From Promethearchaeota archaeon (GTDB lineage: Archaea > Asgardarchaeota > Lokiarchaeia > Sigyniarchaeales > SOKP01): 12,210 bases of DNA. The stretch covers positions 1 through 12,210 of the forward strand of contig JAUWHC010000039.1 in the NCBI GenBank assembly GCA_030606095.1, in the 5' to 3' direction. Under the pieces are notes generated by a model that was not told where the DNA came from, made no database searches, and saw nothing but the letters and a program-made list of their open reading frames with translations. The position numbers and the translations under genes were made by a program. Shown here piece after piece: positions 1 through 7,670 of this stretch. How positions within the stretch are numbered: position 1 is the first letter of the stretch; each line of letters opens with the position of its first letter.

Positions 1-1
1 T

Positions 2-106
2 CTTGCTAAACACGTCGCGATTCCTATTGACGATAAAATTTACGTCATCTGGGGCACAGAAGAGAAATTTCTAATTCTTTTGAGCATGATATTGAAACTC
101 AAGTAA
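2..106 (+). CDS. C-terminal end of an unidentified protein (partial)
   Basis: An open plus-strand frame runs in from the left edge and ends at a TAA, giving 34 residues that start LAKHVAIPIDDKIYVIWG and finish in a hydrophobic, lysine-ended stretch (LILLSMILKLK). No family is recognised from so short a piece. It converges on the HD-domain gene, with only two bases between the two stop codons, a spacing typical of two real genes packed tail to tail. The codons are a little richer in G and C than those of the neighbours. The call rests only on an uninterrupted frame at the edge and the tight convergent layout, so a chance frame is possible. Confidence 0.45.
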   Translation, partial: LAKHVAIPIDDKIYVIWGTEEKFLILLSMILKLK

Positions 107-108
107 AT

Positions 109-699
109 CTACATTATTTCTTCTCTTATTTTATTATAAAAGTCTAGAATTATTTTACTTCTCTCTTCTGCGATTTGTTTCGATATATCTAAATGCAATA
201 AATCTTTTAATTTTAGGATTTTATTTTCTAAATGCTCGATTACATGGATAATTCCCCCTTGCTTTAATGTACAATATGAAATTGTTCTGTATAAACCTAT
301 TGCACCAAGCGCGTCCAGTTTATCTGCGTCCGATAATATTTTTGCTTCAAGAGTTTTAGGTTTTATTTTATTAGAAAAAGAATGCGCTCGAATACTGTGA
401 ATAATATTTTCAATATCGTCAATGCTAATGTGGAAGTGATTTTTTTGTAAAAATTTTTCAGCCATTTCAGCGGATATTTCAGCGTGATTTTTTGCATCAT
501 TTTTTTTCTCATAGATTCTACCAATATCGTGAAGTAAAGCTGCAATTTTAATTATCAATAAATTCGCATTTAAAGTAGTCCCTATTCGCACACTTAAATT
601 AAGTACTCGCTCAACGTGTTTAAAGCCATGGAGATCGTCTTTTTCAGAATTACTGTATGCAAAAGTTCTTACAGCTGAAAGTATTTCGTCGACATTCAT
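109..699 (-). CDS. HD-domain phosphohydrolase-like protein
   Basis: A 196-residue soluble protein of the HD metal-dependent phosphohydrolase superfamily (HDIG type, like the YedJ group). The metal ligands are visible: His28 in HGFKHVERV, His57-Asp58 in ALLHDIGR, a histidine near 72, histidines near 101-106, and Asp124 in SDADKLDALGAIG. Such proteins usually hydrolyse phosphate esters of nucleotides, but the substrate cannot be told from sequence. The frame opens with a TTG three codons earlier (base 708). I chose the ATG at 699 because it is the stronger codon; no clear ribosome site supports either. It lies 112 bases downstream of the acyl-CoA ligase stop on the same strand, so it may have its own promoter. 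Family call firm, function open. Confidence 0.85.
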   Translation of the reverse strand: MNVDEILSAVRTFAYSNSEKDDLHGFKHVERVLNLSVRIGTTLNANLLIIKIAALLHDIGRIYEKKNDAKNHAEISAEMAEKFLQKNHFHISIDDIENIIHSIRAHSFSNKIKPKTLEAKILSDADKLDALGAIGLYRTISYCTLKQGGIIHVIEHLENKILKLKDLLHLDISKQIAEERSKIILDFYNKIREEIM

Positions 700-811
700 A
701 ATACTCAATATTAGCTATAAAATTAAAAAAGTGATTTAATTAAGAAATAAGTTTACTACAATAAAAATAGTTATATAGTCATAAAAAGTAAGAGTTGGAT
801 AATATTTCAGA

Positions 812-2497
812 TTAAACTTCTTCTCCACGTTTTCTGGCTTCAATATCTTTCAAATATTTTCTTAAAACTTTACCAACGAGGGTTTCGGGAAGTTCTTTTC
901 TAAATTCTATAAATTTAGGAACTTTATATGGAGCGACAGTTTGTCTACAAAATTCTTTTATTTCAGCTTCCATTTCTTCGCTTTCTTTATATCCATCCTT
1001 AAGAATGATAAACGCCTTTACTTTTTCACTACCAGGTATGTCTGGATTAGGAAGTCCAATTACGGCTGCATTTTCAATAGCTTCGTGCTCAAATAAAACA
1101 TCTTCCAATTCTCTCGGGTAAACTTTAAAACCGCTAACATTTATCATGTCCTTCTTCCTATCAACTATAAAGAAATAGCCATCTTCGTCCATTTTCGCGA
1201 TATCTCCTGTTAGAAGCCAGTCACCCTTTATTTGACCAGCAGTTTCTTCAGGCTTGTTCCAATAACCTTTCATAACTTGAGGTCCTTTTATCATAACTTC
1301 ACCCGATTCGCCAAGAGGAATAATTTTAGTATAATCGTCAATATCTACGATTTTTAGTTCCGTATCAGGAATTGGCATTCCAACAGAACCTATCTTCCTT
1401 TCTCCTTGAATAGGATTGCTAGTAGCAACCGGTGACGTCTCTGTCAGCCCGTAGCCCTCGATAATTTTACCACCTGTCCTCTTTTCAAATTCCTTAAGAA
1501 CCTCTGGGGGCATCGGTGCTGCTCCAGTATTACAAATTCTTATAGATTTAAGATCTTTTGCATAATCTTCTAAATCGTCTCGTTCTAACAAACGCATATA
1601 CATTGTTGGTACACCTGGAAACATTCTTGGAGAAGTAGTTTTAATTATTTCGAATAAAGACTTTTGATCGCGCGGGTCTGGATTCAAAGCGATGGTTGAC
1701 CCATTATAAATCAAGATATTCATACATACAGTTTGACCATATATATGAAATAGTGGTAAGTTAGTAAGCCCAGTATCTTTACCTCTTTTAACTTCCACGC
1801 CTAACCATTTGTGAGTTGATATACAATTGGATACAAGATTACTATGAGTTAGCATTGCGCCTTTTGGCAATCCAGTTGTACCTCCTGTATATTGTAAACA
1901 TGCAATGGCTTCTTGACTATTTGTTTCGAATGTTGGGGGATTAGGTTTTGTGTTATTAATTAAATTAATAAACTGCTTCGTTCCAGCGATCTCAGGTGGG
2001 TTTCTTGGCGCCATCATTGTATAATCAAGAACATTTGTTATTATAACATGTCTCAACCGGGTTCTATCTCTTATTTTATTAATTTTTTCAATCTGATTAT
2101 CCCAAGCTATTATAATCTCAGCCCCAGAATCATTTAATTGATATGCCAGCTCATGACCAGTGTGGAGAACGCTACAAGCCGTAACAATTGCGCCTGCTTT
2201 TAAAATAGCGTAATAACTGAAAATAAATTGGGGGAAGTTTGGAATCATAATTGCTACGACGTCTCCTCTTTTAACTCCTAAATTGACGAGAGCAGTTGCG
2301 AGTCTATCAGCAATATCTTTGAACTTTTTATATGTGACCTTGTTTTTCATAAACCAAATTGCTGTTCGACCACCAAAATCCTTTGCAGAATTATCTAAAA
2401 ATTCGTAGAGATTTATATTAGGATAATCTATATGATGGGGTACATTCTCGTCGTAATGTTCCAACCAAGGTTTTTTATCATAAGGGTTTTCACTCAT
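812..2497 (-). CDS. long-chain acyl-CoA ligase (AMP-forming)
   Basis: This 561-residue cytoplasmic enzyme should activate a carboxylic acid with ATP to an acyl-adenylate and then to acyl-CoA. It is full length for the FadD-like ANL superfamily. Motifs in order: phosphate-binding loop YTGGTTGLPKG (203-213), GYGLTETSP (348-356), the TGD aspartate motif (430-432), the hinge region DRKKDMINVSGFKVYPRELE (446-465) and the C-terminal adenylation lysine, Lys543 in VGKVLRK. All core residues are present. The start is an ATG with AAGG 9-12 bases upstream. It follows the HEAT gene of the liv operon on the same strand after 82 bases that hold a TATA-like box and a small hairpin, so separate transcription is likely. 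Chain length of the substrate is not readable; medium-chain, branched or aromatic acids from amino-acid breakdown are alternatives. Confidence 0.93.
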   Translation of the reverse strand: MSENPYDKKPWLEHYDENVPHHIDYPNINLYEFLDNSAKDFGGRTAIWFMKNKVTYKKFKDIADRLATALVNLGVKRGDVVAIMIPNFPQFIFSYYAILKAGAIVTACSVLHTGHELAYQLNDSGAEIIIAWDNQIEKINKIRDRTRLRHVIITNVLDYTMMAPRNPPEIAGTKQFINLINNTKPNPPTFETNSQEAIACLQYTGGTTGLPKGAMLTHSNLVSNCISTHKWLGVEVKRGKDTGLTNLPLFHIYGQTVCMNILIYNGSTIALNPDPRDQKSLFEIIKTTSPRMFPGVPTMYMRLLERDDLEDYAKDLKSIRICNTGAAPMPPEVLKEFEKRTGGKIIEGYGLTETSPVATSNPIQGERKIGSVGMPIPDTELKIVDIDDYTKIIPLGESGEVMIKGPQVMKGYWNKPEETAGQIKGDWLLTGDIAKMDEDGYFFIVDRKKDMINVSGFKVYPRELEDVLFEHEAIENAAVIGLPNPDIPGSEKVKAFIILKDGYKESEEMEAEIKEFCRQTVAPYKVPKFIEFRKELPETLVGKVLRKYLKDIEARKRGEEV

Positions 2498-2528
2498 TAT
2501 TCAAACCTTCTATTTTAAATATATATTA

Positions 2529-2536
2529 ATTTTATA
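2529..2536 (-). promoter_or_regulatory. TATA-like box for the acyl-CoA ligase gene
   Basis: On the minus strand the sequence TATAAAAT begins about 38 bases ahead of the ATG. An archaeal start 25-30 bases downstream would leave a leader of about ten bases that just holds the AAGG ribosome site. A second AT-rich box (TTTAAAAT, near 2512-2519) lies too close to the ATG to fit. In such AT-rich DNA this is suggestive only. Confidence 0.35.
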
Positions 2537-2550
2537 TCGTTTCTTTTTGA

Positions 2551-2567
2551 TTTATTTTTGAAATAAA
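2551..2567 (-). terminator. possible hairpin between the HEAT gene and the ligase gene
   Basis: A perfect 7-base inverted repeat (TTTATTT / AAATAAA) with a 3-base loop lies 13-29 bases past the HEAT-protein stop. It could mark the end of the liv operon transcript, but the stem is all A-T and no strong T-run follows on the minus strand. Confidence 0.2.
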
Positions 2568-2579
2568 ATGAGTTAGAAT

Positions 2580-3926
2580 TTAAATATTTTCTGTAATGTT
2601 ATCTATTGCGACATCAGCGGATTCGCAAACATAATCGCATTCGTCATGAATTAGTTTTTCTAAAGCTGATATTACCTCACGGTTGTTTATTTTAATTTTT
2701 CCTAAGGCTTCAGACGCTCTCCATCTAACCTCTGGTTTTTTATCATCTAACGATCTTAATAAAGAAGGAATAGCTTTCTCCGAAATGGGTCCAATTTTAC
2801 CTAACGAAAGAGCAGCTTCTCTCCTTACAATAGTTTTTTTATCGCTCAAGGCTTCTTCTAAAGCTATTAACGCCTCTTCTGAATCTTTACCAATTGCACC
2901 TAGATTTCGAGCTGCTTCTACGCGCACTAAAGTTTTTTCACCTTTTAATGAAGTTATCAAATGAGGGATTGCCTCAATTGCGTCTAATCCAATTCCTCCA
3001 ATGGCGGAAATTATGACGATTTTCATCTCTTTATTTGCATTTTGAAGCGCGTTAGTTAAAGCAGGAACGGCTTCTTTACCTAAGCTCCGTAAAGAATCGG
3101 CAGCTTTCCCTCTGACTTCTTCTTTTTTATCTTTTAACATTAACACTAAATTTTCAATTAGTTCTGGACTTTTTATATTTAGCTCCCCTAAACATTCGAC
3201 TACACATTTTCTAACAACTCTGTTTTTATGGTTTAAAGCATTTAGTAGATGAGAAACAGACGCTTCACCAATTTGAGTAAGTGTATTAACAATATGATAC
3301 CTAACCCTCCAATCTTTGTCATCAAGTGCGGTTATTAACGTAGGAATTGCTTTAATTGTACCTCTTCCAATACCACTCATTGCTCGTGCTGAAGCGGTTC
3401 TAACAGCCCAACTTGGATCACTAATACTACTCATTAAATCGGAGATAACCTCGAAAGCTTCAGATCCCAATAAACTTAAAGCATTAGCTGCTTTAGTGCG
3501 CACCTCTTCGTTCTCGTCTTTTAGCGCGTTTTTAAGAGAATTTAACGATTCGTTCGTAGCTTTACCAATTTTTCCAAGTGAAGTAACTACAGCAGTTCTG
3601 ATAGAGACTTCATTATCAGAAGAACATTTAGACAATTTTGGTACTGCGGATTCAGCAAGTTTTCCAATTTTTCCTAAAGATCTAATTGCTTCTCGACGGA
3701 TACTCCAATCTTCATCATCTAGGTATTCAGTTATTTTAATCACTGCATTTTCGCCAGATTTCTCTCCTATTTCACCTAATACAAATATTGAATTAAACCG
3801 GATAGAACGGATTTCGCTATCCATATTTTTTATTACTTCACCAATAACGGATGAATCTTTTTCAATTCTTGATAAAATTAAATCAATTCTTGCATCCCTT
3901 AACAATTGTTCTAAAGAAGCTGACAT
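2580..3926 (-). CDS. HEAT-repeat protein (PBS-lyase type) at the end of the liv operon
   Basis: This 448-residue protein is built almost entirely of tandem helical HEAT repeats. The recurring motif (hydrophobic-R-x-x-A-x-x-x-L-G-x-I-G) puts its Val/Ile-Arg pair about every 30-33 residues, near 76, 109, 142, 175, 208, 238, 271, 335, 367 and 400. One less regular copy lies near 303 and weaker copies lie at both ends, about 12-13 in all. Three repeats carry the D-x-x-W-x-V/I-R form. No signal peptide, membrane segment or catalytic domain is seen, so it is probably a cytoplasmic protein-binding scaffold. The longest frame starts at a GTG (3935), but the ATG at 3926 has an excellent ribosome site, AGGGTGAT, that overlaps the livF stop; I use the ATG. 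Ten bases separate it from livF, implying coupled translation. Its partner is unknown. Confidence 0.9.
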   Translation of the reverse strand: MSASLEQLLRDARIDLILSRIEKDSSVIGEVIKNMDSEIRSIRFNSIFVLGEIGEKSGENAVIKITEYLDDEDWSIRREAIRSLGKIGKLAESAVPKLSKCSSDNEVSIRTAVVTSLGKIGKATNESLNSLKNALKDENEEVRTKAANALSLLGSEAFEVISDLMSSISDPSWAVRTASARAMSGIGRGTIKAIPTLITALDDKDWRVRYHIVNTLTQIGEASVSHLLNALNHKNRVVRKCVVECLGELNIKSPELIENLVLMLKDKKEEVRGKAADSLRSLGKEAVPALTNALQNANKEMKIVIISAIGGIGLDAIEAIPHLITSLKGEKTLVRVEAARNLGAIGKDSEEALIALEEALSDKKTIVRREAALSLGKIGPISEKAIPSLLRSLDDKKPEVRWRASEALGKIKINNREVISALEKLIHDECDYVCESADVAIDNITENI

Positions 3927-3930
3927 TTTT

Positions 3931-3938
3931 ATCACCCT
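3931..3938 (-). promoter_or_regulatory. ribosome binding site of the HEAT gene, overlapping the livF stop
   Basis: Minus-strand AGGGTGAT, a strong match to the archaeal anti-Shine-Dalgarno, sits 5-12 bases before the ATG at 3926. It shares bases with the TAG stop of livF, which fixes the HEAT gene start and suggests translational coupling. Confidence 0.7.
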
Positions 3939-4650
3939 ATATTCCTAGATAGACTTTTTTAATTCGAGGTTCTTTTTCTAACTGTTCTTTTGTGCCCCTC
4001 ATTTCTATTTTGCCTTCTTCCAATAGATGTATGTTTTCACCAACTTCCATTGCTAATATGGCGTCTTGTTCAACTAGTAAGGTTGTAGTCCCCGCTTTTT
4101 TAATCTTATTTACTGCTTCAAATATTTTATCCTTTATTTTAGGAGCTAAACCCAATGAAGGTTCATCTAATAAAAGTAATTTTGGATTTGCCATAAATGC
4201 ACGACCGATTGCGAGCATCTGTTGTTCGCCTCCACTCAACGTTCCTGCTCTTTGTTTTTTCCTTTCTTTAAGGCGAGGGAAAACTTCAAATACAATATCT
4301 AATAACTCGTGAAATTTTTTTCTATTTTTTAAAGTATATGCCCCCATTTCCAAGTTTTCCATTACGCTCATATCATAAAATAAGCGCCGACGCTCGGGAC
4401 AATGAGCTATTCCTTTTTTGGCGATTTTATGAGCTTTTAAGCCGTCAATTCTTTCTCCCAAAAATTCAATTTTTCCTCTATCTGGCTCTTCTAATCCAGA
4501 TATAACTCTGAGAAGAGTTGATTTTCCCGCTCCGTTAGGACCGATAACGGCATCCAGAGCTCTATCTTCTATAGTTAAGTTAATCTCTTCGAGAGCTCTA
4601 GCTTTTCCATAATAATGATATATTTTTCTCATTTCAAGCAAGTTGTTCAC
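3937..4650 (-). CDS. livF: branched-chain amino-acid type ABC transporter, ATPase LivF
   Basis: A 237-residue cytoplasmic ATPase, one of the two that power the importer. Visible motifs: Walker A GPNGAGKS (37-44), a Q-loop-region CPERRRLFYDMSVMEN (84-99) where the family usually has PEGRR, ABC signature LSGGEQQ (138-144), Walker B LLLLDEP (158-164) with catalytic Glu163, and VEQD (193-196) where most ABC proteins have the H-loop histidine. VEQN is usual for LivF, so this is normal. The C-terminal VYLG ending also fits. The start is a GTG with AGGA 8-11 bases upstream, giving a 17-base overlap with livG. The next ATG (4632) lacks a ribosome site. The transported compound could be a branched-chain amino acid or another small amide or acid. 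Confidence 0.94.
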   Translation of the reverse strand: MNNLLEMRKIYHYYGKARALEEINLTIEDRALDAVIGPNGAGKSTLLRVISGLEEPDRGKIEFLGERIDGLKAHKIAKKGIAHCPERRRLFYDMSVMENLEMGAYTLKNRKKFHELLDIVFEVFPRLKERKKQRAGTLSGGEQQMLAIGRAFMANPKLLLLDEPSLGLAPKIKDKIFEAVNKIKKAGTTTLLVEQDAILAMEVGENIHLLEEGKIEMRGTKEQLEKEPRIKKVYLGI

Positions 4651-5377
4651 TTCCTTTTCCTAAATACGCTTCTAACACAATTTTATTGTTTGCAACCTCT
4701 TGTGGAGGGCCTTCGGTTATATATTTACCTTGGTGCATAGCAACGACTCTGGGCACTAGGTGCATTAGTTCTCGTAAAACATGTCCCGTCATAAAAACAG
4801 TTACTCCATCATCATGCAATCTTATTATCAAATCTGTTATACCCTTTTGTTCTTCGTGAGAAAGTCCACTAAATGGCTCATCTAAAAGAAGTAATTGAGG
4901 ATTAGTGCCTAATGCTTTTCCTATTTGTAATTTTCTCAAATCACCATGAGGTAGTATTATGGGAGGTATTCTTGCTTTGTCAACGAGGCCAACTGCAGCT
5001 AAAATAGAACTCGCGTATTCGTCTATCCCATATTCTTTAGCTACTTTTTTACCTCTTGGTGAAAGGCAAGATACTGAAATGTTATCTAAAAGTGTCATAA
5101 ATCGAAATGATCTTACAAGTTGAAAGGTCCTAGCGATCCCCAAGTTTACTATTTGATGAGGTTTCATCCCTGTAATATCTCGCCCATCGAACCTAATTGT
5201 TCCAGAATTGGGTTTTTCATGTCCAGAGATTAAGTTAAATAATGTAGTTTTTCCAGCGCCATTAGGACCTATTAAGCCTGTAAATTCTCCCCGTCTTACT
5301 TCAAAACTAAAATCGTTAACAGCTGTCAAACCACTAAATTTTTTTGTTAAATTTTTTACTTCTAATATCACTCCCAT
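4634..5377 (-). CDS. livG: branched-chain amino-acid type ABC transporter, ATPase LivG
   Basis: A 247-residue ATPase partner of LivF. Motifs in order: Walker A GPNGAGKTT (37-45), signature region LPHGDLRKLQIGKAL (142-156), Walker B LLLLDEP (162-168) and H-loop His199 in MTGH. The signature departs from LSGGQ, but LivG proteins normally carry an LPYGDQR-like form, so LPHGDLR is a modest variant. The C-terminal YLG end is also typical. The longest frame starts at a TTG (5392). The ATG at 5377 is preceded by GGAGA at a good distance, and the conserved part begins right after it, so I use that start. It ends inside livF with a 17-base overlap and follows livM after 46 bases. Confidence 0.94.
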   Translation of the reverse strand: MGVILEVKNLTKKFSGLTAVNDFSFEVRRGEFTGLIGPNGAGKTTLFNLISGHEKPNSGTIRFDGRDITGMKPHQIVNLGIARTFQLVRSFRFMTLLDNISVSCLSPRGKKVAKEYGIDEYASSILAAVGLVDKARIPPIILPHGDLRKLQIGKALGTNPQLLLLDEPFSGLSHEEQKGITDLIIRLHDDGVTVFMTGHVLRELMHLVPRVVAMHQGKYITEGPPQEVANNKIVLEAYLGKGSEQLA

Positions 5378-5385
5378 TTTACAAA

Positions 5386-5390
5386 TCTCC
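5386..5390 (-). promoter_or_regulatory. ribosome binding site of livG
   Basis: Minus-strand GGAGA ends eight bases before the ATG at 5377. It decides the start of livG against the upstream TTG at 5392. Confidence 0.6.
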
Positions 5391-5423
5391 AAAATTTAAA
5401 TTTTACAAATTATTTTATTAACA

Positions 5424-6452
5424 TTATCTTCCTAATAGAATATTCCACAATTCTTGAATACGCTCCAATGTGGGTTTTAAAAGGCCGTGTTCTGCAAATC
5501 TTATAAATAATATTAATATGACGCTAAAAATCAATAGCGATAAATCTTGTGTTTCTCTTAGAATTTCCCCAAGAAAAACATAAATGAATGCTCCTATAGC
5601 TGAACCAGAGATTGTAGCTATACCACCCATAGCTGCGATAATAATAGCGTAAAAGGAGTATAACGGTTGAAAAATCCCTGGATTTACTCCTCTAAAACGC
5701 ATTGCAAAAAGACCACCGGCTACTCCTGCGAACAAACCACTGATCATAAACGCTAAAATCTTATATTTGGTAGTATTTATTCCTGAAGCACTTGTACCAG
5801 TCTCGTCATCTCTGATTGCTTTAAAAATCGTTCCTACATTAGATTTAGTTATATGAGTTAAGATCAATAAGGATACGCTCATTATTAGGAATATTGCAAA
5901 ATATTCCACAACTGTATTAGGAGAAATAGGTGGGATCTGCGAAACACCTTCAGCACCAAATAAAAGCGTTCCAAACGCATCTTCCCACATAATTGCCAAA
6001 GATCCCATCAAAAATAACTGATACATTATTAGGCTCATAGCGAGAGTGCCTAAGGCCAAATAAGGACCTTTTAACCTTAAAGCTGGAATTCCGATAATCA
6101 ATCCAAAAAGAACCGCGATAATAGAACCAACCATGAGAGAGATCCACCATGGAAAACTTAAATATCGTATTAGATAGGCTGTAACATACCCCGAAACACC
6201 TAAAAATACTGCATGTCCAAAACTAACCTGTCCCACAAAACCCGCTAAAAAATCCCAACTCGCAGCAAAGATCGTAAATATCATAAAAGTTGTAAAAATC
6301 CCTAAGAAGTAAGGGTTTTGACTTAATAAAGGAACAAGACTTAGACCGATCAAGCATAAAATAGTCACTTTCGCTCTAAATGTAGAAATCCAATCTCTAA
6401 AATAGCTTGGAAAATCGGATATCTTTTTTTTTACTATTATTATTATTCTCAT
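5424..6452 (-). CDS. livM: branched-chain amino-acid type ABC transporter, permease LivM
   Basis: A 342-residue multi-span membrane permease that forms the channel with LivH. The family signature GFVGQVSFGHAVFLGVSGY lies at 71-89. The cytoplasmic EAA-like loop that touches the ATPase, GTIFKAIRDDETGTSASGI, lies at 207-225, followed by the hydrophobic segment LAFMISGLFAGVAGGLFA. A later AAMGGIATISGSAIGAF segment (273-289) is also typical. A charged N-terminal stretch precedes the first membrane span. The frame opens at a TTG (6479), but the ATG at 6452 has GAGGT 10-14 bases upstream, so I use it. It lies 33 bases behind livH and 46 ahead of livG. Confidence 0.93.
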   Translation of the reverse strand: MRIIIIVKKKISDFPSYFRDWISTFRAKVTILCLIGLSLVPLLSQNPYFLGIFTTFMIFTIFAASWDFLAGFVGQVSFGHAVFLGVSGYVTAYLIRYLSFPWWISLMVGSIIAVLFGLIIGIPALRLKGPYLALGTLAMSLIMYQLFLMGSLAIMWEDAFGTLLFGAEGVSQIPPISPNTVVEYFAIFLIMSVSLLILTHITKSNVGTIFKAIRDDETGTSASGINTTKYKILAFMISGLFAGVAGGLFAMRFRGVNPGIFQPLYSFYAIIIAAMGGIATISGSAIGAFIYVFLGEILRETQDLSLLIFSVILILFIRFAEHGLLKPTLERIQELWNILLGR

Positions 6453-6461
6453 ATTCTTTAA

Positions 6462-6466
6462 ACCTC
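6462..6466 (-). promoter_or_regulatory. ribosome binding site of livM
   Basis: Minus-strand GAGGT lies 10-14 bases before the ATG at 6452. It lies inside the longer frame that begins at the TTG at 6479, and argues for the shorter protein. Confidence 0.5.
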
Positions 6467-6485
6467 GATTGATGTTCAAATTATA

Positions 6486-7358
6486 TTAATCGATTTCTTT
6501 TTTTCCAAATAATCCTCTTGGTCTCAGAACCAACATAAATAATATTACTACTATCGGTATTAAAGCACTAATTTCTGGCATAAATAAAACGAAATTAACA
6601 AAAGCGTTAGCGTACGACATAATAAAGGCCCCTAATACGCTCCCTGGCAAACTACCTAAACCCCCTAAGACCACTATAGCAAATGAATTTATTAATATGC
6701 TCCACCCTATATGAGGTGCAACAATATCAATTGGGACATACAAAATAGCGGCTATCCCTGCAAGAAAAGCGGAAATCATAACAGTATAAGCAAGTATTCT
6801 ATCAACATTAATCCCCATTAGAGAGGCTGCTTCGGCATCTTGGGCAACTGCTCGTATAGACTTGCCAATTTTTAGTTTATTAATAAATAACGTAATTAAA
6901 GTTACAATTGCTAAAGAAGCTACTACTACTAAAATGTAATGGTTTAAAACTTCTACTCCAAAAAAATTAATGGACCCCTCAATAAGGAGTGGCATATCAT
7001 GATAAAGCGAATCAACTGAAACCTTCACAACTTGTTCTATTAAAAATGCAAATGCAAAGGTCACAATTACAACACCAACATGACTATCTTTCAGAGGTTT
7101 GACTAGAAGTATATACACTAGACCGCCCACAAGTGTAACGACGACTAATCCTACAACCATTCCAACAATTAATCCAAAACCTACTAGATTTTTATAAAAC
7201 CAATAAAATAGGTAACACGTAATTAAATAAAATGCGCCATGAGCTTGATTTAAAATACCCCCAACGCCATAGACGAGCGAAAAACCCATGGCAAGGAGCG
7301 CATAAATTGAACCCTGAATAGTACCTAAAATTAGGAAGTTTATCAAACTATCAATCAT
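6486..7358 (-). CDS. livH: branched-chain amino-acid type ABC transporter, permease LivH
   Basis: A 290-residue membrane permease, first gene of the minus-strand transporter operon. The N-terminal part (GTIQGSIYALLAMGFSLVYG, 12-31, then LNQAHGAFYLI) is the family hallmark. The EAA-like loop GKSIRAVAQDAEAASLMGI is at 165-183. VVLGGLGSLPGSVLGAF (229-245) and the terminal LRPRGLFG (278-285) complete the LivH pattern. Length is normal and no break is seen. The start is an ATG with no convincing ribosome site. A TATA-like box 24-31 bases upstream would place the RNA start at or within a few bases of the ATG, so the mRNA may be leaderless, as is common in archaea. Confidence 0.94.
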   Translation of the reverse strand: MIDSLINFLILGTIQGSIYALLAMGFSLVYGVGGILNQAHGAFYLITCYLFYWFYKNLVGFGLIVGMVVGLVVVTLVGGLVYILLVKPLKDSHVGVVIVTFAFAFLIEQVVKVSVDSLYHDMPLLIEGSINFFGVEVLNHYILVVVASLAIVTLITLFINKLKIGKSIRAVAQDAEAASLMGINVDRILAYTVMISAFLAGIAAILYVPIDIVAPHIGWSILINSFAIVVLGGLGSLPGSVLGAFIMSYANAFVNFVLFMPEISALIPIVVILFMLVLRPRGLFGKKEID

Positions 7359-7379
7359 TTATATCCACACATTAGAAAT

Positions 7380-7387
7380 TATTTATA
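7380..7387 (-). promoter_or_regulatory. TATA-like box of livH operon
   Basis: Minus-strand TATAAATA lies 22-29 bases before the livH ATG, which matches transcription beginning almost at the start codon. A perfect 12-base palindrome lies three bases upstream of it, where a regulator could block or aid TBP/TFB. Confidence 0.45.
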
Positions 7388-7601
7388 CGAATTAATATTA
7401 ATAATTCAGTCAATATGATCCTGATTATTGCAAACAATTTAAAAAAATTTAGTTAAAAATATTTTTACTTCATAATATAAAAAGCTTTTTCTTAGGCGAA
7501 GAATGATTTGAATTTGTGAAATTTTTAACCAAAATGCTAATTATACAAAAATTTAATAGTTTTTGATAATATTGCACCCAAAATATTTTGAAAAGGCTAA
7601 A

Positions 7602-7611
7602 TATTTAAATA
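7602..7611 (+). promoter_or_regulatory. TATA-like box of livK
   Basis: TATTTAAATA preceded by purine-rich GAAAAGGCTAA (a possible BRE) lies about 60-70 bases before the livK ATG. Transcription would begin near 7630, giving a leader of about 40 bases with a weak GTGAT ribosome site at 7660-7664. Confidence 0.45.
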
Positions 7612-7670
7612 GATGTTTATCTGAATTAGATAATGTTTAATAAAAATTTATCCAAAAATGTGATTAAAAA

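Larger units (their letters stand above)
7359..7670. promoter_or_regulatory. divergent control region between livH and livK
   Basis: A 312-base, very AT-rich gap without a credible gene. It holds a TATA-like box on each side and three perfect palindromes: 12 bases at 7391-7402 (ATTAATATTAAT, next to the livH TATA box), 14 bases at 7454-7467 (TAAAAATATTTTTA) and 12 bases at 7479-7490 (AAAAAGCTTTTT). Any could be an operator, for example for an Lrp-type regulator, but such palindromes are frequent by chance at this base composition. Confidence 0.5.

Noticed and set aside
2683..2964. A second plus-strand frame (93 codons) opposite the HEAT gene
   Set aside because: Same cause: a shadow of the repeat-rich gene with no family features.
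3316..3948. A 210-codon plus-strand frame opposite the HEAT gene
   Set aside because: It is the mirror of the repetitive HEAT coding sequence. Its translation is low-complexity (Ser, Leu, Ile and Ala rich) with no motif, while the minus-strand frame has clear repeats and a strong ribosome site.
4060..4074. Missing H-loop histidine in LivF (VEQD)
   Set aside because: The LivF family generally has VEQN at this place, so it is normal for the family.
4936..4980. LivG signature LPHGDLRK instead of LSGGQ, suggesting a dead ATPase
   Set aside because: LivG proteins normally carry an LPYGDQR-like signature; Walker A, Walker B and the H-loop histidine are intact.
7658..7663. ATG-TGA start-stop pair just before the livK ATG
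   Set aside because: It could in principle act as a minimal upstream ORF, but in A/T-rich leaders such pairs are common and nothing else supports it.
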